From Cognatilysobacter xinjiangensis (GTDB taxonomy: Bacteria; Pseudomonadota; Gammaproteobacteria; Xanthomonadales; Xanthomonadaceae), in NCBI RefSeq assembly GCF_014651995.1, contig NZ_BMXY01000003.1, positions 284,669-348,668 on the forward strand: DNA of 64,000 nucleotides, given 5' to 3'. The position numbers were made by a program, and so were the translations under genes. Positions 1-9,189 of the stretch are shown here, one piece after another. The notes beneath the pieces were generated by a model. The model was given only the letters and a program-made list of their open reading frames with translations. It was not told where the DNA came from and did no database searches. Numbering within the stretch: position 1 is the stretch's first letter; each line of letters begins with the position of its first letter.

Positions 1-1152
1 CGGATCGACGACGTAGCGGTCGGCGTCCTCGGCGCAGATCACCGACCACTGCATGCCGCGGTTCATGCTGCCGCTCATGGACTCGCCGCCCAGCGACGCG
101 AGCGCGGCGAGCGGGCCATAACGGCCCTGCACCGCCTCGTCGACGACGACGGGCAGCAGCGCTGCGGCCTGCGGCACGTAGGAGAACAGCTGCGTGAGGC
201 CGACCACCGTCTGCGCGGTGAGCTTATCGCGCTTGGCCTCGCCGGTGGCGGGATCGCGGTACTCGACCTCGACCGGCGCCGCGGCGAGGCGCTGCTTGAG
301 CGTGGCCAGCTGCGTGCGCATGTCCTGCGGATAGCGCCTGGCGCAGGCCGGGTCCTTCGCGCAGGCCTGGCCGCGCAGCTCGAGCGTGCGCTCGAACATG
401 CGCGCGAACTCGCCGCCGGCGACCACGTCGTTGGGCAGCACGCCGTCGAGCACGATGCTGCGCGTGCTGCCAGGATGGCGCATCGCGTACTGCTGCGCGA
501 CGCGGGTGCCGTAGGACACGCCGACCAGGTTCACCGTCGGCGCGCCGAGCGCCTTGCGCACCGCGTCGAGATCCTCGACCGCGATCGTCGTGGTGAACAG
601 GCGCGGATCGTTCTTCAGCGTCGCCGCGCACTTGCCCGCGTACTCGGCGATCGCCTCGAGGCCCTCGCGGTCCTCGTACTGCCCGAGCAGGTCCTTCGGG
701 CAGTCCAGCGGCGCCGAGCCGCCGGTGCCGCGCTGGTCGATGAAGAACAGGCTGCGCGCCTTGCGCACCTCGCGCAGCGCGCCGGCCACCTGCGCGGCGT
801 ATTCGGACGAGGCCTGCCCGGGGCCACCGGCGAGGAAGAACACCGGGTCGGCGACCGGCTCGGCGTTGTCGCGCGGCGGCAGCCAGGCGATGCGCAGGTC
901 GATCTTGCGGCCGTCGGGCTTGGCCGGATCTTCCGGCACGGCCAGCGTGCCGCACATGCCGTCGAGCGTCTGCGCGGCGAGCGCGCCCGACAGCGCGCAG
1001 GGTTCGAACTGGATGCGGCCGACCGTCCGCTTGGCGGACTCGGCCTCCGGCTGCGGCGTCGCGTCGCGCGCGCCGGAACAACCGGCGAGTGCGAGTACGA
1101 GCGCCGTCGCGAGCAAGCGCGTGCGAGGCATGGCGTGTTTCCGAAGGTTCAT
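1..1152 (-). CDS. S33-family alpha/beta-hydrolase lipoprotein (TAP-like peptidase), 3' end outside window
   Basis: This is probably an exported serine aminopeptidase of the proline-iminopeptidase/tripeptidyl-aminopeptidase type. A hydrophobic signal ends in a lipobox LAGC, with Cys25 counted from the chosen ATG at 1152. An oxyanion-type AGGPG motif, DQRGTGGS and the nucleophile elbow GVSYG (Ser about 213) follow in family order. The reading frame is still open at base 1 after 384 codons, inside the C-terminal TAP-like region, so the catalytic Asp and His are not visible. Other in-frame ATGs lie at 1170 and 1131; 1152 gives a normal lipoprotein signal. It is probably anchored in the envelope and takes N-terminal residues off imported peptides (family-based inference). 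Confidence 0.85.
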   Translation of the reverse strand, partial: MNLRKHAMPRTRLLATALVLALAGCSGARDATPQPEAESAKRTVGRIQFEPCALSGALAAQTLDGMCGTLAVPEDPAKPDGRKIDLRIAWLPPRDNAEPVADPVFFLAGGPGQASSEYAAQVAGALREVRKARSLFFIDQRGTGGSAPLDCPKDLLGQYEDREGLEAIAEYAGKCAATLKNDPRLFTTTIAVEDLDAVRKALGAPTVNLVGVSYGTRVAQQYAMRHPGSTRSIVLDGVLPNDVVAGGEFARMFERTLELRGQACAKDPACARRYPQDMRTQLATLKQRLAAAPVEVEYRDPATGEAKRDKLTAQTVVGLTQLFSYVPQAAALLPVVVDEAVQGRYGPLAALASLGGESMSGSMNRGMQWSVICAEDADRYVVDP

Positions 1153-1182
1153 GGGTGACGGGTTGGACATGGCGTAGCGGGC

Positions 1183-1353
1183 TCAGGCCGCCGCGCCACA
1201 GCGCGACGGGCCGAGGAACGCGATCCACAGCGCCGAGTAGACGGCGGTGGCGAACGCGGTGAGGTCGAACACGATCGACAGCAGCAGCGTGAGCGCGGTG
1301 GCGGCGGCGAGCAGCGCGTTGCGGCGCGCGGCCGGCGAAAGGCGCGGATTCAT
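1183..1353 (-). CDS. Tiny hypothetical membrane protein (56 aa)
   Basis: A 56-residue ORF starts with an ATG that overlaps the stop of the upstream XRE regulator gene (ATGA at 1350-1353). It has a basic N-terminus (NPRLSPAARRN), one or two hydrophobic segments around residues 13-48, and a short tail containing Cys52. I recognise no family. The translational coupling and conserved order with a regulator and another membrane protein suggest it is the third gene of one small operon. The short length makes the call moderately secure only. Confidence 0.55.
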   Translation of the reverse strand: MNPRLSPAARRNALLAAATALTLLLSIVFDLTAFATAVYSALWIAFLGPSRCGAAA

Positions 1354-1550
1354 ACGGTGTCTCCAGGCAGGAAGATGGCCTCGATCGGCTCGTCGAACAG
1401 CCGGGCGATGCGGAAAGCGAGCGGCAGGCTCGGGTCGTACTTGCCGGTCTCGATCGCGTTGATGGTCTGGCGCGAGACCGCGAGCCGCTCGGCCAGCTCG
1501 CCCTGCGACCAGCCCTGCGCCTCGCGCAGCTCGCGCATGCGACTTTCCAT
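1350..1550 (-). CDS. XRE-family helix-turn-helix regulator (66 aa)
   Basis: This compact single-domain Cro/CI-type DNA-binding protein has its HTH over residues about 4-58, including GWSQGELAERLAVSRQTI and the usual IETGKYDPSLPLAFRIA extension. The family (short YozG-like XRE proteins) usually sits beside small membrane proteins. Here it is the middle gene, starting 1 bp after the stop of a 194-residue membrane protein and overlapping the next small gene. The unit is preceded by a consensus-like promoter and a perfect palindrome, so autoregulation is the likely role (inference). Confidence 0.9.
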   Translation of the reverse strand: MESRMRELREAQGWSQGELAERLAVSRQTINAIETGKYDPSLPLAFRIARLFDEPIEAIFLPGDTV

Positions 1551-1551
1551 G

Positions 1552-2136
1552 TCAGCCGTAGCGCCGCGCGATCACGATCTTCGCCAGCCCGTACACCAGG
1601 CAGAGCATCGGGAAGACCCAGATCATCGCCATCGCGGACGGCACGTCGATCACCTTTGCCGCCTGCAGCAGGCCCGCGGCGAAATACGCCAGCGAGACCA
1701 GCGCGGTGGCCAGGCTGATCGACTCGACCTCGATGCGGCGTTGCATCTCGTCGGTGTCGCGGATGTGCCGCAGCATGGCGCGCATCGCGAGGCCCACGAA
1801 CGGAATCGGCGACAGCGCCACCAGCGCGCGCAGCGCCGGGTCGTCGACGTGGTGCTTGAGCAGCCAGATCGAGCCGAGGATGGCCACCGTGTAGCCGGCC
1901 ATGGCCGGCGCGAACTCGCGCATGTAGCGGCGCCGCAGCGCCGGCGTGCTGGCGTCGGCCGGATCCGGCAGGTGGCGGGCGAGCAGCCCGGCGACCAGCA
2001 GCCCGGTGCCGATGCCGGCCAGCAGGCCGCGTACGAAATCCGGTACGAGGCCGGGCACCAGCCAGTGCGCGGCCGCCGTGCAGAGCAGCAGCAGGACACC
2101 GGAGGCGAGGCAGAGGCGGACTTTCGAGGTCTTCAC
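1552..2136 (-). CDS. Multi-pass inner-membrane protein of unknown function, first gene of XRE unit
   Basis: A 194-residue protein starts at GTG 2136. Its hydrophobic segments lie near residues 8-28, 34-52, 78-95, 105-120, 140-160 and 165-185, with charged loops that include LRRRYMREFAP and HIRDTDEMQRRIEVES. I recognise no catalytic motif. It leads a three-gene unit with a 66-residue XRE regulator and a 56-residue membrane protein, with only one base between the first two. By analogy with other XRE/membrane-protein pairs it may be the protein whose level the regulator controls. No substrate can be inferred. Confidence 0.75.
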   Translation of the reverse strand: MKTSKVRLCLASGVLLLLCTAAAHWLVPGLVPDFVRGLLAGIGTGLLVAGLLARHLPDPADASTPALRRRYMREFAPAMAGYTVAILGSIWLLKHHVDDPALRALVALSPIPFVGLAMRAMLRHIRDTDEMQRRIEVESISLATALVSLAYFAAGLLQAAKVIDVPSAMAMIWVFPMLCLVYGLAKIVIARRYG

Positions 2137-2144
2137 GGCAGGCG

Positions 2145-2193
2145 GTCAAGTAAACTTGACAGGCATCCTCACCGCCTGCGGGCGGGCTGTCAA
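2145..2193 (-). promoter_or_regulatory. Promoter with palindromic operator for the XRE unit
   Basis: On the minus strand there is a perfect -35 TTGACA (2193-2188), a 17-bp spacer and a -10 GAGGAT (2170-2165). Just downstream, over the expected start of transcription, lies the perfect inverted repeat GTCAAGTAAACTTGAC (2145-2160), 9 bp before the GTG of the first gene. This is the classical layout for repression by a dimeric Cro-like protein, and the unit encodes an XRE regulator. Confidence 0.6.
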
Positions 2194-2224
2194 GCTCGCT
2201 TTACAGACCCCGACGGACGGTCGT

Positions 2225-2247
2225 GCCATCGCGAACGTCGCGATGGC
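2225..2247. repeat. Perfect 10-bp hairpin in intergenic region
   Basis: Arms 2225-2234 and 2238-2247 are perfect reverse complements (GCCATCGCGA / TCGCGATGGC) around a 3-nt loop. No T-tract follows on either strand. The core resembles the CATCGC/GCGATG hairpins found again at 34711-35080. Confidence 0.6.
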
Positions 2248-2287
2248 AGCGTCGCCAAGTCTCTTAAGCAAATGCGCAGCTTGCAGC

Positions 2288-2561
2288 GGCGAACGGGCAA
2301 GGCCTGCGCGCCCCGGCTCCGCGTCCGCAGCCATGCATTACGCGCGACCGAAGACGTCCGTCCCTTGCTTCGCGGCGATGTGCCTGTCGCGCACCGCGCA
2401 GCCGGGATTCGCCCCGCGTTACTTCGAGCTGACGTACTTCTCGCGGTGGGCGAACGGGCACGGCTTGCGAGCCGCAGGCTCGCGTGCCCGAGAGCGCCAC
2501 GCGCAGCGCGCGTGGCCGGGGATCCGCCCCGCGTTACTTCGAGCTGACGTACTTCTCGCGG
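2288..2561. repeat. Imperfect tandem duplication including the 3' end of the reductase gene
   Basis: Two copies of a block lie in tandem, about 2288-2446 and 2449-2561. Both begin with GCGAACGGGCA, and both end in a 37-bp stretch that is identical (2410-2446 and 2525-2561, offset 115). The second 37-bp copy is the genuine end of the reductase gene, including its stop. The first is an orphan copy of those last codons. Copy two carries strong hairpins at 2455-2490 (nested arms 2467-2473/2477-2483 and 2455-2461/2484-2490) and 2496-2516 (9-bp arms, 3-nt loop). No gene is seen in 2194-2533. Confidence 0.75.
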
Positions 2562-3301
2562 CGGATCTGCTGCACCGCCAGCCCGTGACCCTTCAGCGCC
2601 TCGAAGCAGGCGTCGACCATGTTCGGATTGCCGCAGAGATACGCGACGTCGCCGGCCGCGTCGGGCGCGAACTCGTCGAGGAACTGCTGCACGTAGCCGT
2701 GGCGCACGTCGGCATGCGCCTGCGGCGAGCCCGCTTCGGGCAACTCGCGCGAGAAGCAGGGCACGAAGCGGAAGTGCGACGGATGCTTCGTCGCGAAGGC
2801 GCGGAACTCGTCGCCGTAGAGCAGCTCGGCCGGCGTGCGCGCGCCGAACAGCAGCACCACCTCGATGCCGCGCTCGCCGATCAGGCGTTCGAGCTCGGGC
2901 AGCATCGCGCGGTAGGGCGTCACGCCGGTGCCGGTGGCGATCAGCAGGTAACGGCGGTTGCTGTCGCCCGGCATCAGGCAGAAGCGGCCGAACGGCCCGC
3001 TCGCCATCACCGTGCCGCCGATCTCCAGCCCCTCGAACAGCGCGGTGGCCGCGCCGCCGGGCACGTAGCTCACCGCGATCTCCACCGCCTCGCCCGGGCC
3101 GAGCGCGTGGTCGTGGATCGTGGCCAGCGAATAGCTGCGCTTGGTCGCGGTGCCGTCGGCGTAGGTGAAATGCACCTGGATGAACTGGCCGGGGATGAAG
3201 TCGAGCGGCTGGCCGTCCTCGCGCACGAAGCTGTAGTGGCCGACGCTGGGCGCCAGCATGCGGCGCGAGACGAGCTTCAGGAGGAACTGGACGATGGCCA
3301 A
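2534..3301 (-). CDS. fpr: Ferredoxin--NADP(+) reductase
   Basis: This FAD-dependent cytosolic oxidoreductase moves electrons between NADPH and ferredoxin/flavodoxin. The FAD-binding segment KRSYSLA, the phosphate/flavin region GPFGRF, the NADP motif GTGVTPYRAML, an LLFGAR strand and the YLCGNPNMV motif occur in family order. The protein ends in REKYVSSK. I chose a TTG start at 3301, giving 255 residues that begin MAIVQFLLKL and keep the first beta strand. A GTG at 3331 would add ten non-family residues, and the ATG at 3259 would cut the strand off. The gene is divergent from yadG, and its 3' end is duplicated just downstream. Confidence 0.85.
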   Translation of the reverse strand: MAIVQFLLKLVSRRMLAPSVGHYSFVREDGQPLDFIPGQFIQVHFTYADGTATKRSYSLATIHDHALGPGEAVEIAVSYVPGGAATALFEGLEIGGTVMASGPFGRFCLMPGDSNRRYLLIATGTGVTPYRAMLPELERLIGERGIEVVLLFGARTPAELLYGDEFRAFATKHPSHFRFVPCFSRELPEAGSPQAHADVRHGYVQQFLDEFAPDAAGDVAYLCGNPNMVDACFEALKGHGLAVQQIRREKYVSSK

Positions 3302-3376
3302 GACTGCGATCCGATCGGGCGCCCGCGGCACGGCCGCTGGAACGCTGCAGCGCGCGGGGTGCGCGCGAAGGCTGCC

Positions 3377-3382
3377 TATACT
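3377..3382 (+). promoter_or_regulatory. Possible -10 element of yadGH
   Basis: TATACT lies 27 bp before the yadG ATG in the 108-bp divergent gap. No convincing -35 is found 16-18 bp upstream, so this is tentative. Confidence 0.3.
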
Positions 3383-3409
3383 ACCGGGATCACGGCTCGA
3401 CCCCCCGAC

Positions 3410-4372
<963 letters not shown>

Positions 4373-4398
4373 ACGCGGCCAACGTCTACGGAAATCCG

Positions 4399-5199
4399 AT
4401 GTCCACCTCTCCCGACACGCTGCAGACCCCGCCGTCCGGCCACCTCGTCGCGCTCGGCACCATCGTGCGCCGCGAGGTGCACCGCATCCTGCGAATCTGG
4501 GGCCAGACGCTGGTACCGCCGGCGATCACCATGACGCTGTACTTCCTGATCTTCGGCGGGCTGATCGGCTCGCGCGTGGGCAGCATGGACGGCATCAAGT
4601 ACATGGACTTCATCGTGCCGGGCCTGGTCATGATGAGCGTTATCCAGAACAGCTACGGCAACATCTCCTCAAGCTTCTTCGGCGCCAAGTTCGGCCGCCA
4701 CGTCGAGGAGCTGCTGGTCAGCCCGATGCCGAACTGGGTGATCCTCGCCGGCTACGTCGCCGGTGCCGTTCTACGCGGTCTGATGGTGGGCGCGATCGTG
4801 CTGCTGATCGCGATGCTGTTCACCAGCGTGGAAGTGCCGCATCCGTTCGTGACGTTCACCACCGTGCTGCTGGGCGCGACGATCTTCGCGCTGGCCGGCT
4901 TCGTCAACGCCGTGTACGCGAAGAAGTTCGACGACATCGCGATCGTGCCGACCTTCATCCTCACCCCGCTCACGTATCTGGGCGGCGTGTTCTATTCGGT
5001 GAAGCTGCTGCCGGGCTGGGCCGAGGCGGCCACGCACCTCAATCCGATCTTCTACATGGTCAACGCGTTCCGCTTCGGCCTGCTCGGCCGCAGCGACGTG
5101 CCGCTCGCGGTCGCCTACGGGCTGATGCTCGCGTTCGTCGTCGTGCTCGGCGCGCTCGGCCTGTGGCTGCTCAAGCGCGGCGTGGGCCTGCGAAGCTAG
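4399..5199 (+). CDS. yadH: ABC-2 type permease YadH
   Basis: This inner-membrane partner of YadG has 266 residues and about six transmembrane segments. It matches E. coli YadH almost block for block: RIWGQTLVPPAITMTLYF, IVPGLVMMSVI, SSFFGAKFGRHVEELLVSP, PTFILTPLTYLGGVFY and the terminal RGVGLRS. The GATE-like ABC-2 permease fold is implied. The gene ends in TAG within a TAGAAT sequence that could double as the -10 of the next gene. Confidence 0.93.
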   Translation: MSTSPDTLQTPPSGHLVALGTIVRREVHRILRIWGQTLVPPAITMTLYFLIFGGLIGSRVGSMDGIKYMDFIVPGLVMMSVIQNSYGNISSSFFGAKFGRHVEELLVSPMPNWVILAGYVAGAVLRGLMVGAIVLLIAMLFTSVEVPHPFVTFTTVLLGATIFALAGFVNAVYAKKFDDIAIVPTFILTPLTYLGGVFYSVKLLPGWAEAATHLNPIFYMVNAFRFGLLGRSDVPLAVAYGLMLAFVVVLGALGLWLLKRGVGLRS

Positions 5200-5274
5200 A
5201 ATGACTTCAGGCCCATGCGAGGGGGATCGCATGCGCCCACAGTCCGCACACGCAACGTCCGGGGGAGGACCGCG

Positions 5275-5949
5275 ATGAGCCAGCTCGTCGATATTTTTCT
5301 GCAGCCGTCGAAGGTGTTCGCCGCCGAGCGCGAGCGCCCCACTTTCCTCGTGCCCGCGCTGGTGCTCGCCGTGCTGGCGATCGCGTTCACGCTGGCGTAC
5401 TTCTTCCGCGTCGATCCGGCCTGGTACGCGGACCACATGTTCGACGCCTCCGGCTCGCAGATGTCGGCCAAGCAGATGGCGCAGGCCAGGGCCAACATGC
5501 CGTCGCCGAAGGTGATGGGCGTGTTCGGCGCGGTGGGCGTCGTCGTCACCGTGGCGCTGATGCTGGCGATCAGCGCCCTGTATTACTGGATCGTCTCGAA
5601 GATCACCGGCCGCGGCCTCGGTTACAAGCACGGCCTGAGCCTGGCGGCCTGGTCGGCGATGCCGGCGGTGCTGGGCTCGATCATCGCGCTCGTCGGCGCG
5701 CTCACCATGAACCCGCAGACCGGCATCGAATCGCTGATGCTCACCCACGTCGACCCGCTGCTGGTGCAGCTGCCGGCGGACGCGCGCTGGAACCGCCTGG
5801 CGCAGACCGCCGACCTGCTCAGCATCTGGACGGTGTTCCTGTCGGCGCTGGGCTGGCGCATCTTCGCGCGCAGCTCGTGGGCGCAGGCGCTGGTGGTCGC
5901 GCTGCTGCCGCTGCTGGTGGTGTACGGCGTGGTCGCGCTGATTCCCTGA
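5275..5949 (+). CDS. YIP1-family inner-membrane protein
   Basis: A 224-residue protein is preceded by a very strong ribosome site (GGGGGAGG). It starts [20 protein letters not shown], the usual opening of bacterial YIP1-domain proteins, and has about five membrane segments (residues 24-43, 85-105, 123-142, 175-190, 203-222). Its function is unknown. It lies 11 bp upstream of a MacA-like adaptor and is probably co-transcribed with that exporter. A possible -10 TAGAAT lies at 5197-5202. Confidence 0.8.
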   Translation: MSQLVDIFLQPSKVFAAERERPTFLVPALVLAVLAIAFTLAYFFRVDPAWYADHMFDASGSQMSAKQMAQARANMPSPKVMGVFGAVGVVVTVALMLAISALYYWIVSKITGRGLGYKHGLSLAAWSAMPAVLGSIIALVGALTMNPQTGIESLMLTHVDPLLVQLPADARWNRLAQTADLLSIWTVFLSALGWRIFARSSWAQALVVALLPLLVVYGVVALIP

Positions 5950-5960
5950 CAGGTTTTTCG

Positions 5961-7214
5961 ATGACTCCCAAGACGAAGAAGTGGCTGGCCGGCGCGCTGG
6001 TCGTCGCCGTGCTCGTGCTGCCGTTCGCGCTGCGCGGCCTGCATGGCGAAGGCGGCGTGGACGTGCAGGTGCAGCCGGCCGCGCAGCACTCGGTGCGCCC
6101 GACCATCCTCGCCTCCGGCACGCTGGCCTACGGCACCGAGGTGAACCTCACCGCGGAAGTGGTGGCCAAGGTCGAGCGCATCCTCGTCGAGGAAGGCGAC
6201 ACCGTGCAGCAGGGCCAGCTGCTGATGACGCTGGATCCCAAGACCTACCGCAACGCGATCGACCGCGAGACGGCGGGCCGTCGCCAGGGCCAGATCGCGA
6301 TCGATCGCCAGCGCGCGACGCTCGCGCTGCGCGAGGCGCAGTACCGCCGCTCGCAGGCGCTGGCCGCGCAGCAGCTGATCGACCGCAACAAGCTCGAGGA
6401 GGACCGCCTCGCGCTCGAGCAGGCGCGCGCCGAGCTCGCCACCAGCACCGAATCGCTGCGCCGCGCGCAGGCGGTGCTGGGCGATGCCTACGAGCAGCTC
6501 GGCAAGACCGAGATCCGTGCGCCGATCGCCGGCCGCATCGTCGACCTGCCGATCAAGGTCGGCGAGACCGCGATCCCGTCGACCAACGCGCTGGCCGGCG
6601 CGAAGCTGATGAAGATCGCCGACGTCTCCGCGCTGATCGCCGAGCTCAAGGTCGACGAGGCCGACATCGGCCAGGTGTCGATCGGCCAGTCGGTCGACGT
6701 CTACCCGGCCTCGTATCCCGATACCGCGCTGCACGGCCGCGTGCAAAAGATCGCGCTGGCGCCGACCATCGAAGGCCAGGCGCGCGCGTACAAGGTCACC
6801 GTCACGCTCGACGATCCCGGCCGCCTCAACCTGCGCTCGGGGATGAGTGCGCGCGCCGACGTGTACCTCGGCGATGGCCGCGCGCAGCTCGCCGTGCCGG
6901 TCGAGGCGGTCGTCGAGGAGACGGCGGAAACGCCGCTCGCCGACGACGGCGATGCGCCGAAGGAAGCGGCCAAGGCCGCCGAGCCCAAGCTCTACGTGTG
7001 GGTCGAGCGCGACGGCCGCGCGCGCAAGGTCGCGGTGAAGACCGGGCCCTCGGACGACCGCTGGCAGGCGATCACCGCCGGCATCAAGGCGGGCGACCGC
7101 GTGATCGTAGGCCCGGCCAAGACGCTGCGCCGCCTGCGCGACGGCGACAAGGTCACGGTGAAGACCGCGAAGGAACTCGAGGCCGCGAACGACAAGGACG
7201 GGGCCGCGTCGTGA
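5961..7214 (+). CDS. MacA-like periplasmic adaptor (HlyD family)
   Basis: This is the membrane-fusion protein of a tripartite ABC exporter, 417 residues. It has an N-terminal membrane anchor (residues 8-25), then the lipoyl half-motif [16 protein letters not shown], a long alpha-helical hairpin (about 95-180), the second lipoyl half [17 protein letters not shown], and beta-barrel and membrane-proximal domains. The stop overlaps the GTG of the ATPase gene. It should link the inner-membrane MacB-like complex to a TolC-type channel that is encoded elsewhere. Confidence 0.9.
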   Translation: MTPKTKKWLAGALVVAVLVLPFALRGLHGEGGVDVQVQPAAQHSVRPTILASGTLAYGTEVNLTAEVVAKVERILVEEGDTVQQGQLLMTLDPKTYRNAIDRETAGRRQGQIAIDRQRATLALREAQYRRSQALAAQQLIDRNKLEEDRLALEQARAELATSTESLRRAQAVLGDAYEQLGKTEIRAPIAGRIVDLPIKVGETAIPSTNALAGAKLMKIADVSALIAELKVDEADIGQVSIGQSVDVYPASYPDTALHGRVQKIALAPTIEGQARAYKVTVTLDDPGRLNLRSGMSARADVYLGDGRAQLAVPVEAVVEETAETPLADDGDAPKEAAKAAEPKLYVWVERDGRARKVAVKTGPSDDRWQAITAGIKAGDRVIVGPAKTLRRLRDGDKVTVKTAKELEAANDKDGAAS

Positions 7215-7909
7215 TCGAGCTCGCGGGCATCGTGAAGCGCTACACGATGGGCGAGGAAGTGGTGCAGGCGCTGCGCGGCGTCGACCTTTCGATCGGTCGC
7301 AACGAGTACGTCGCGTTGACCGGCCCGTCGGGTTCGGGCAAGTCCACGCTGATGAACCTGCTCGGCTGCCTCGACTCACCCACCGAAGGCCATTACGTGC
7401 TCAACGGCCGCGACGTGGCCGGCATGGACGACGACGAGCTCGCCCGCGTGCGCAACCGCGAGATCGGTTTCGTGTTCCAGAGCTTCCACCTGCTGCCGCG
7501 CCAGAGCGTGCTGCAGAACGTGATGCAGCCCCTGGTGTACCGCGGCCTCCCGCGCGCCGAACGCGTGCGCCGCGCGACCGAGGCGTTGAACAAGGTGGGC
7601 CTGGGCAACCGCCTCGACCATCGCCCCAACCAGCTTTCCGGCGGCCAGCGCCAGCGCGTGGCCGTCGCGCGTGCGCTGGTCGGCGAGCCCTCGCTGCTAC
7701 TTGCCGACGAGCCCACCGGCAACCTCGACTCGCAGACCTCGCACGAGATCATGGCGCTGTTCGACGCGCTGCACGCGCAGGGCCAGACGGTCATCGTGGT
7801 GACCCACGAGCCCGACATCGCCGCGCACTGCCATCGCGTGCTGCGCGTGCTCGACGGGCGCATCGTGGAAGACGTGCGGCAGGTGCCCCGCACGGCGGCG
7901 GTGCACTGA
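7211..7909 (+). CDS. MacB/LolD-type ABC ATPase
   Basis: This is a 232-residue ATP-binding subunit with a GTG start. Walker A is GPSGSGKST, the LolD/MacB-type Q-loop stretch is [13 protein letters not shown], the signature is [15 protein letters not shown], Walker B is [13 protein letters not shown], and the H-switch is VVTHEPD. It overlaps both neighbours (GTGA upstream, TGATG downstream). Unlike E. coli MacB, where ATPase and permease are fused, here they are split. Confidence 0.92.
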   Translation: MIELAGIVKRYTMGEEVVQALRGVDLSIGRNEYVALTGPSGSGKSTLMNLLGCLDSPTEGHYVLNGRDVAGMDDDELARVRNREIGFVFQSFHLLPRQSVLQNVMQPLVYRGLPRAERVRRATEALNKVGLGNRLDHRPNQLSGGQRQRVAVARALVGEPSLLLADEPTGNLDSQTSHEIMALFDALHAQGQTVIVVTHEPDIAAHCHRVLRVLDGRIVEDVRQVPRTAAVH

Positions 7910-9129
7910 TGCAGGCCTATCTCGAAGCGCTGCGCGCCGCGCTGTCCAGCCTGTCGGCGCACCGGCTGCGCAGCTTCCTGACCACGCTCGGCATCCTGAT
8001 CGGCACCGCCAGCGTGATCGCGGTGGTCTCGCTGGTGCAGGGCTTCTCCGACTCGATCCGCAGCCAGTTCGCCGACATCGGCGGCAGCACGCTCAGCGTC
8101 GAGGCCGAGAACGACAACGACAACTTCCGCACCGGCAAGATCAACACACTCACCGCGCGCGACGTCGATGCGCTGCGCCATCGCGTGCCGGGCATCGACC
8201 AGGTCGCGCCCACGCTCGGCGTCGCTGCCGGCCAGGCCAGCTGGCGCGGCCGCAGCAGCCAGCCGCAGGTGATCGGCACCACCAGCGAGTTCCAGCAGGT
8301 GCGCGCGCGCTATCCGCAGGTCGGGCGCTTCCTGACCCGCGCCGACGACGAGGGCCGCCGCCGCGTCGCGGTGATCGGCAGCAAGGTGCGCGACGACCTG
8401 CACATGCCGGCCAATCCCGTCGGCCAGTACATCAAGCTCGGCGGCGACTGGTTCAAGGTCGTCGGCATGATGGAGCCCAAGGGCGAGGTGTTCGGCTTCA
8501 GCCAGGACAACTACGTCGTGATCCCGTTCGACGTCGCGCGCGCGATGACCGGCAACGCGATCGAGCCGATGATCGGCGTGTCCTTCACCGTGCAGCGCAT
8601 CGACGAGGTCGACGCCGTGCAGGAGCGCGCGCGCCGTGCGCTGCGCGCCAGCCGCGGCTTGAAGCCGGGCGTCGAGGACGATTTCCAGATCCAGGCGGCC
8701 AACTCGATCAAGGAACAGCTCGAGAAGATCACCGGCATGGCCACCGCGGTGCTCGGCGGCATCGTCGGCATCTCGCTGCTGGTCGGCGGCATCGGGATCA
8801 TGAACATCATGCTGGTGAGCGTGACCGAGCGCACCCGCGAAATCGGCATCCTCAAGGCGCTCGGCGCCACGCGCCGCGACATCATGGTGCAGTTCCTGCT
8901 GGAGGCCGCGCTGCTCGCGCTTCTCGGCGGCGTGGTCGGCATCGTGCTCGGCTACGCGGCGGGCGCGGGCATCGCTGCGCTGATCCCCAACTTCCCGCCG
9001 GCGTCGGTACCGCTGTGGGTGGTGCTGGTCGCGGCGGGCTTCTCGGCGATGGTCGGCGTGGTGTTCGGCCTGATGCCGGCCTCGAAGGCCGCCGGGCTCG
9101 ATCCGATCGAGGCGTTGCGCTACGAGTGA
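7909..9129 (+). CDS. MacB/FtsX-type ABC permease
   Basis: This 406-residue type VII ABC permease has one N-terminal membrane helix, a large periplasmic domain (about residues 40-275), and three C-terminal helices with the family block GGIGIMNIMLVSVTERTREI followed by GILKALGATRRDI. It works by mechanotransmission with the ATPase and MacA-like adaptor encoded just upstream. The operon ends at a perfect 13-bp hairpin. Confidence 0.92.
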   Translation: MQAYLEALRAALSSLSAHRLRSFLTTLGILIGTASVIAVVSLVQGFSDSIRSQFADIGGSTLSVEAENDNDNFRTGKINTLTARDVDALRHRVPGIDQVAPTLGVAAGQASWRGRSSQPQVIGTTSEFQQVRARYPQVGRFLTRADDEGRRRVAVIGSKVRDDLHMPANPVGQYIKLGGDWFKVVGMMEPKGEVFGFSQDNYVVIPFDVARAMTGNAIEPMIGVSFTVQRIDEVDAVQERARRALRASRGLKPGVEDDFQIQAANSIKEQLEKITGMATAVLGGIVGISLLVGGIGIMNIMLVSVTERTREIGILKALGATRRDIMVQFLLEAALLALLGGVVGIVLGYAAGAGIAALIPNFPPASVPLWVVLVAAGFSAMVGVVFGLMPASKAAGLDPIEALRYE

Positions 9130-9131
9130 CG

Positions 9132-9160
9132 GCGATCGTCCGGCTGCGCCGGACGATCGC
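9132..9160. terminator. Bidirectional hairpin between convergent exporter operons
   Basis: Perfect 13-bp arms (9132-9144 and 9148-9160) surround a TGC loop. It sits between the stop of the MacB-like permease (9129) and the stop of the RND pump gene (9190, opposite strand). No T-tract follows. Confidence 0.65.
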
Positions 9161-9189
9161 GCCACCGCATGTTCCCGGACCGTCGCGCG

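Noticed and set aside
224..2149. 641-codon minus-strand frame at the window start
   Set aside because: It is out of frame with three real genes on the same strand and shows only Arg/Ala-rich sequence.
2288..2561. Insertion sequence or MITE
   Set aside because: No transposase, terminal inverted repeats or clear target-site duplication were found; a tandem duplication explains it.
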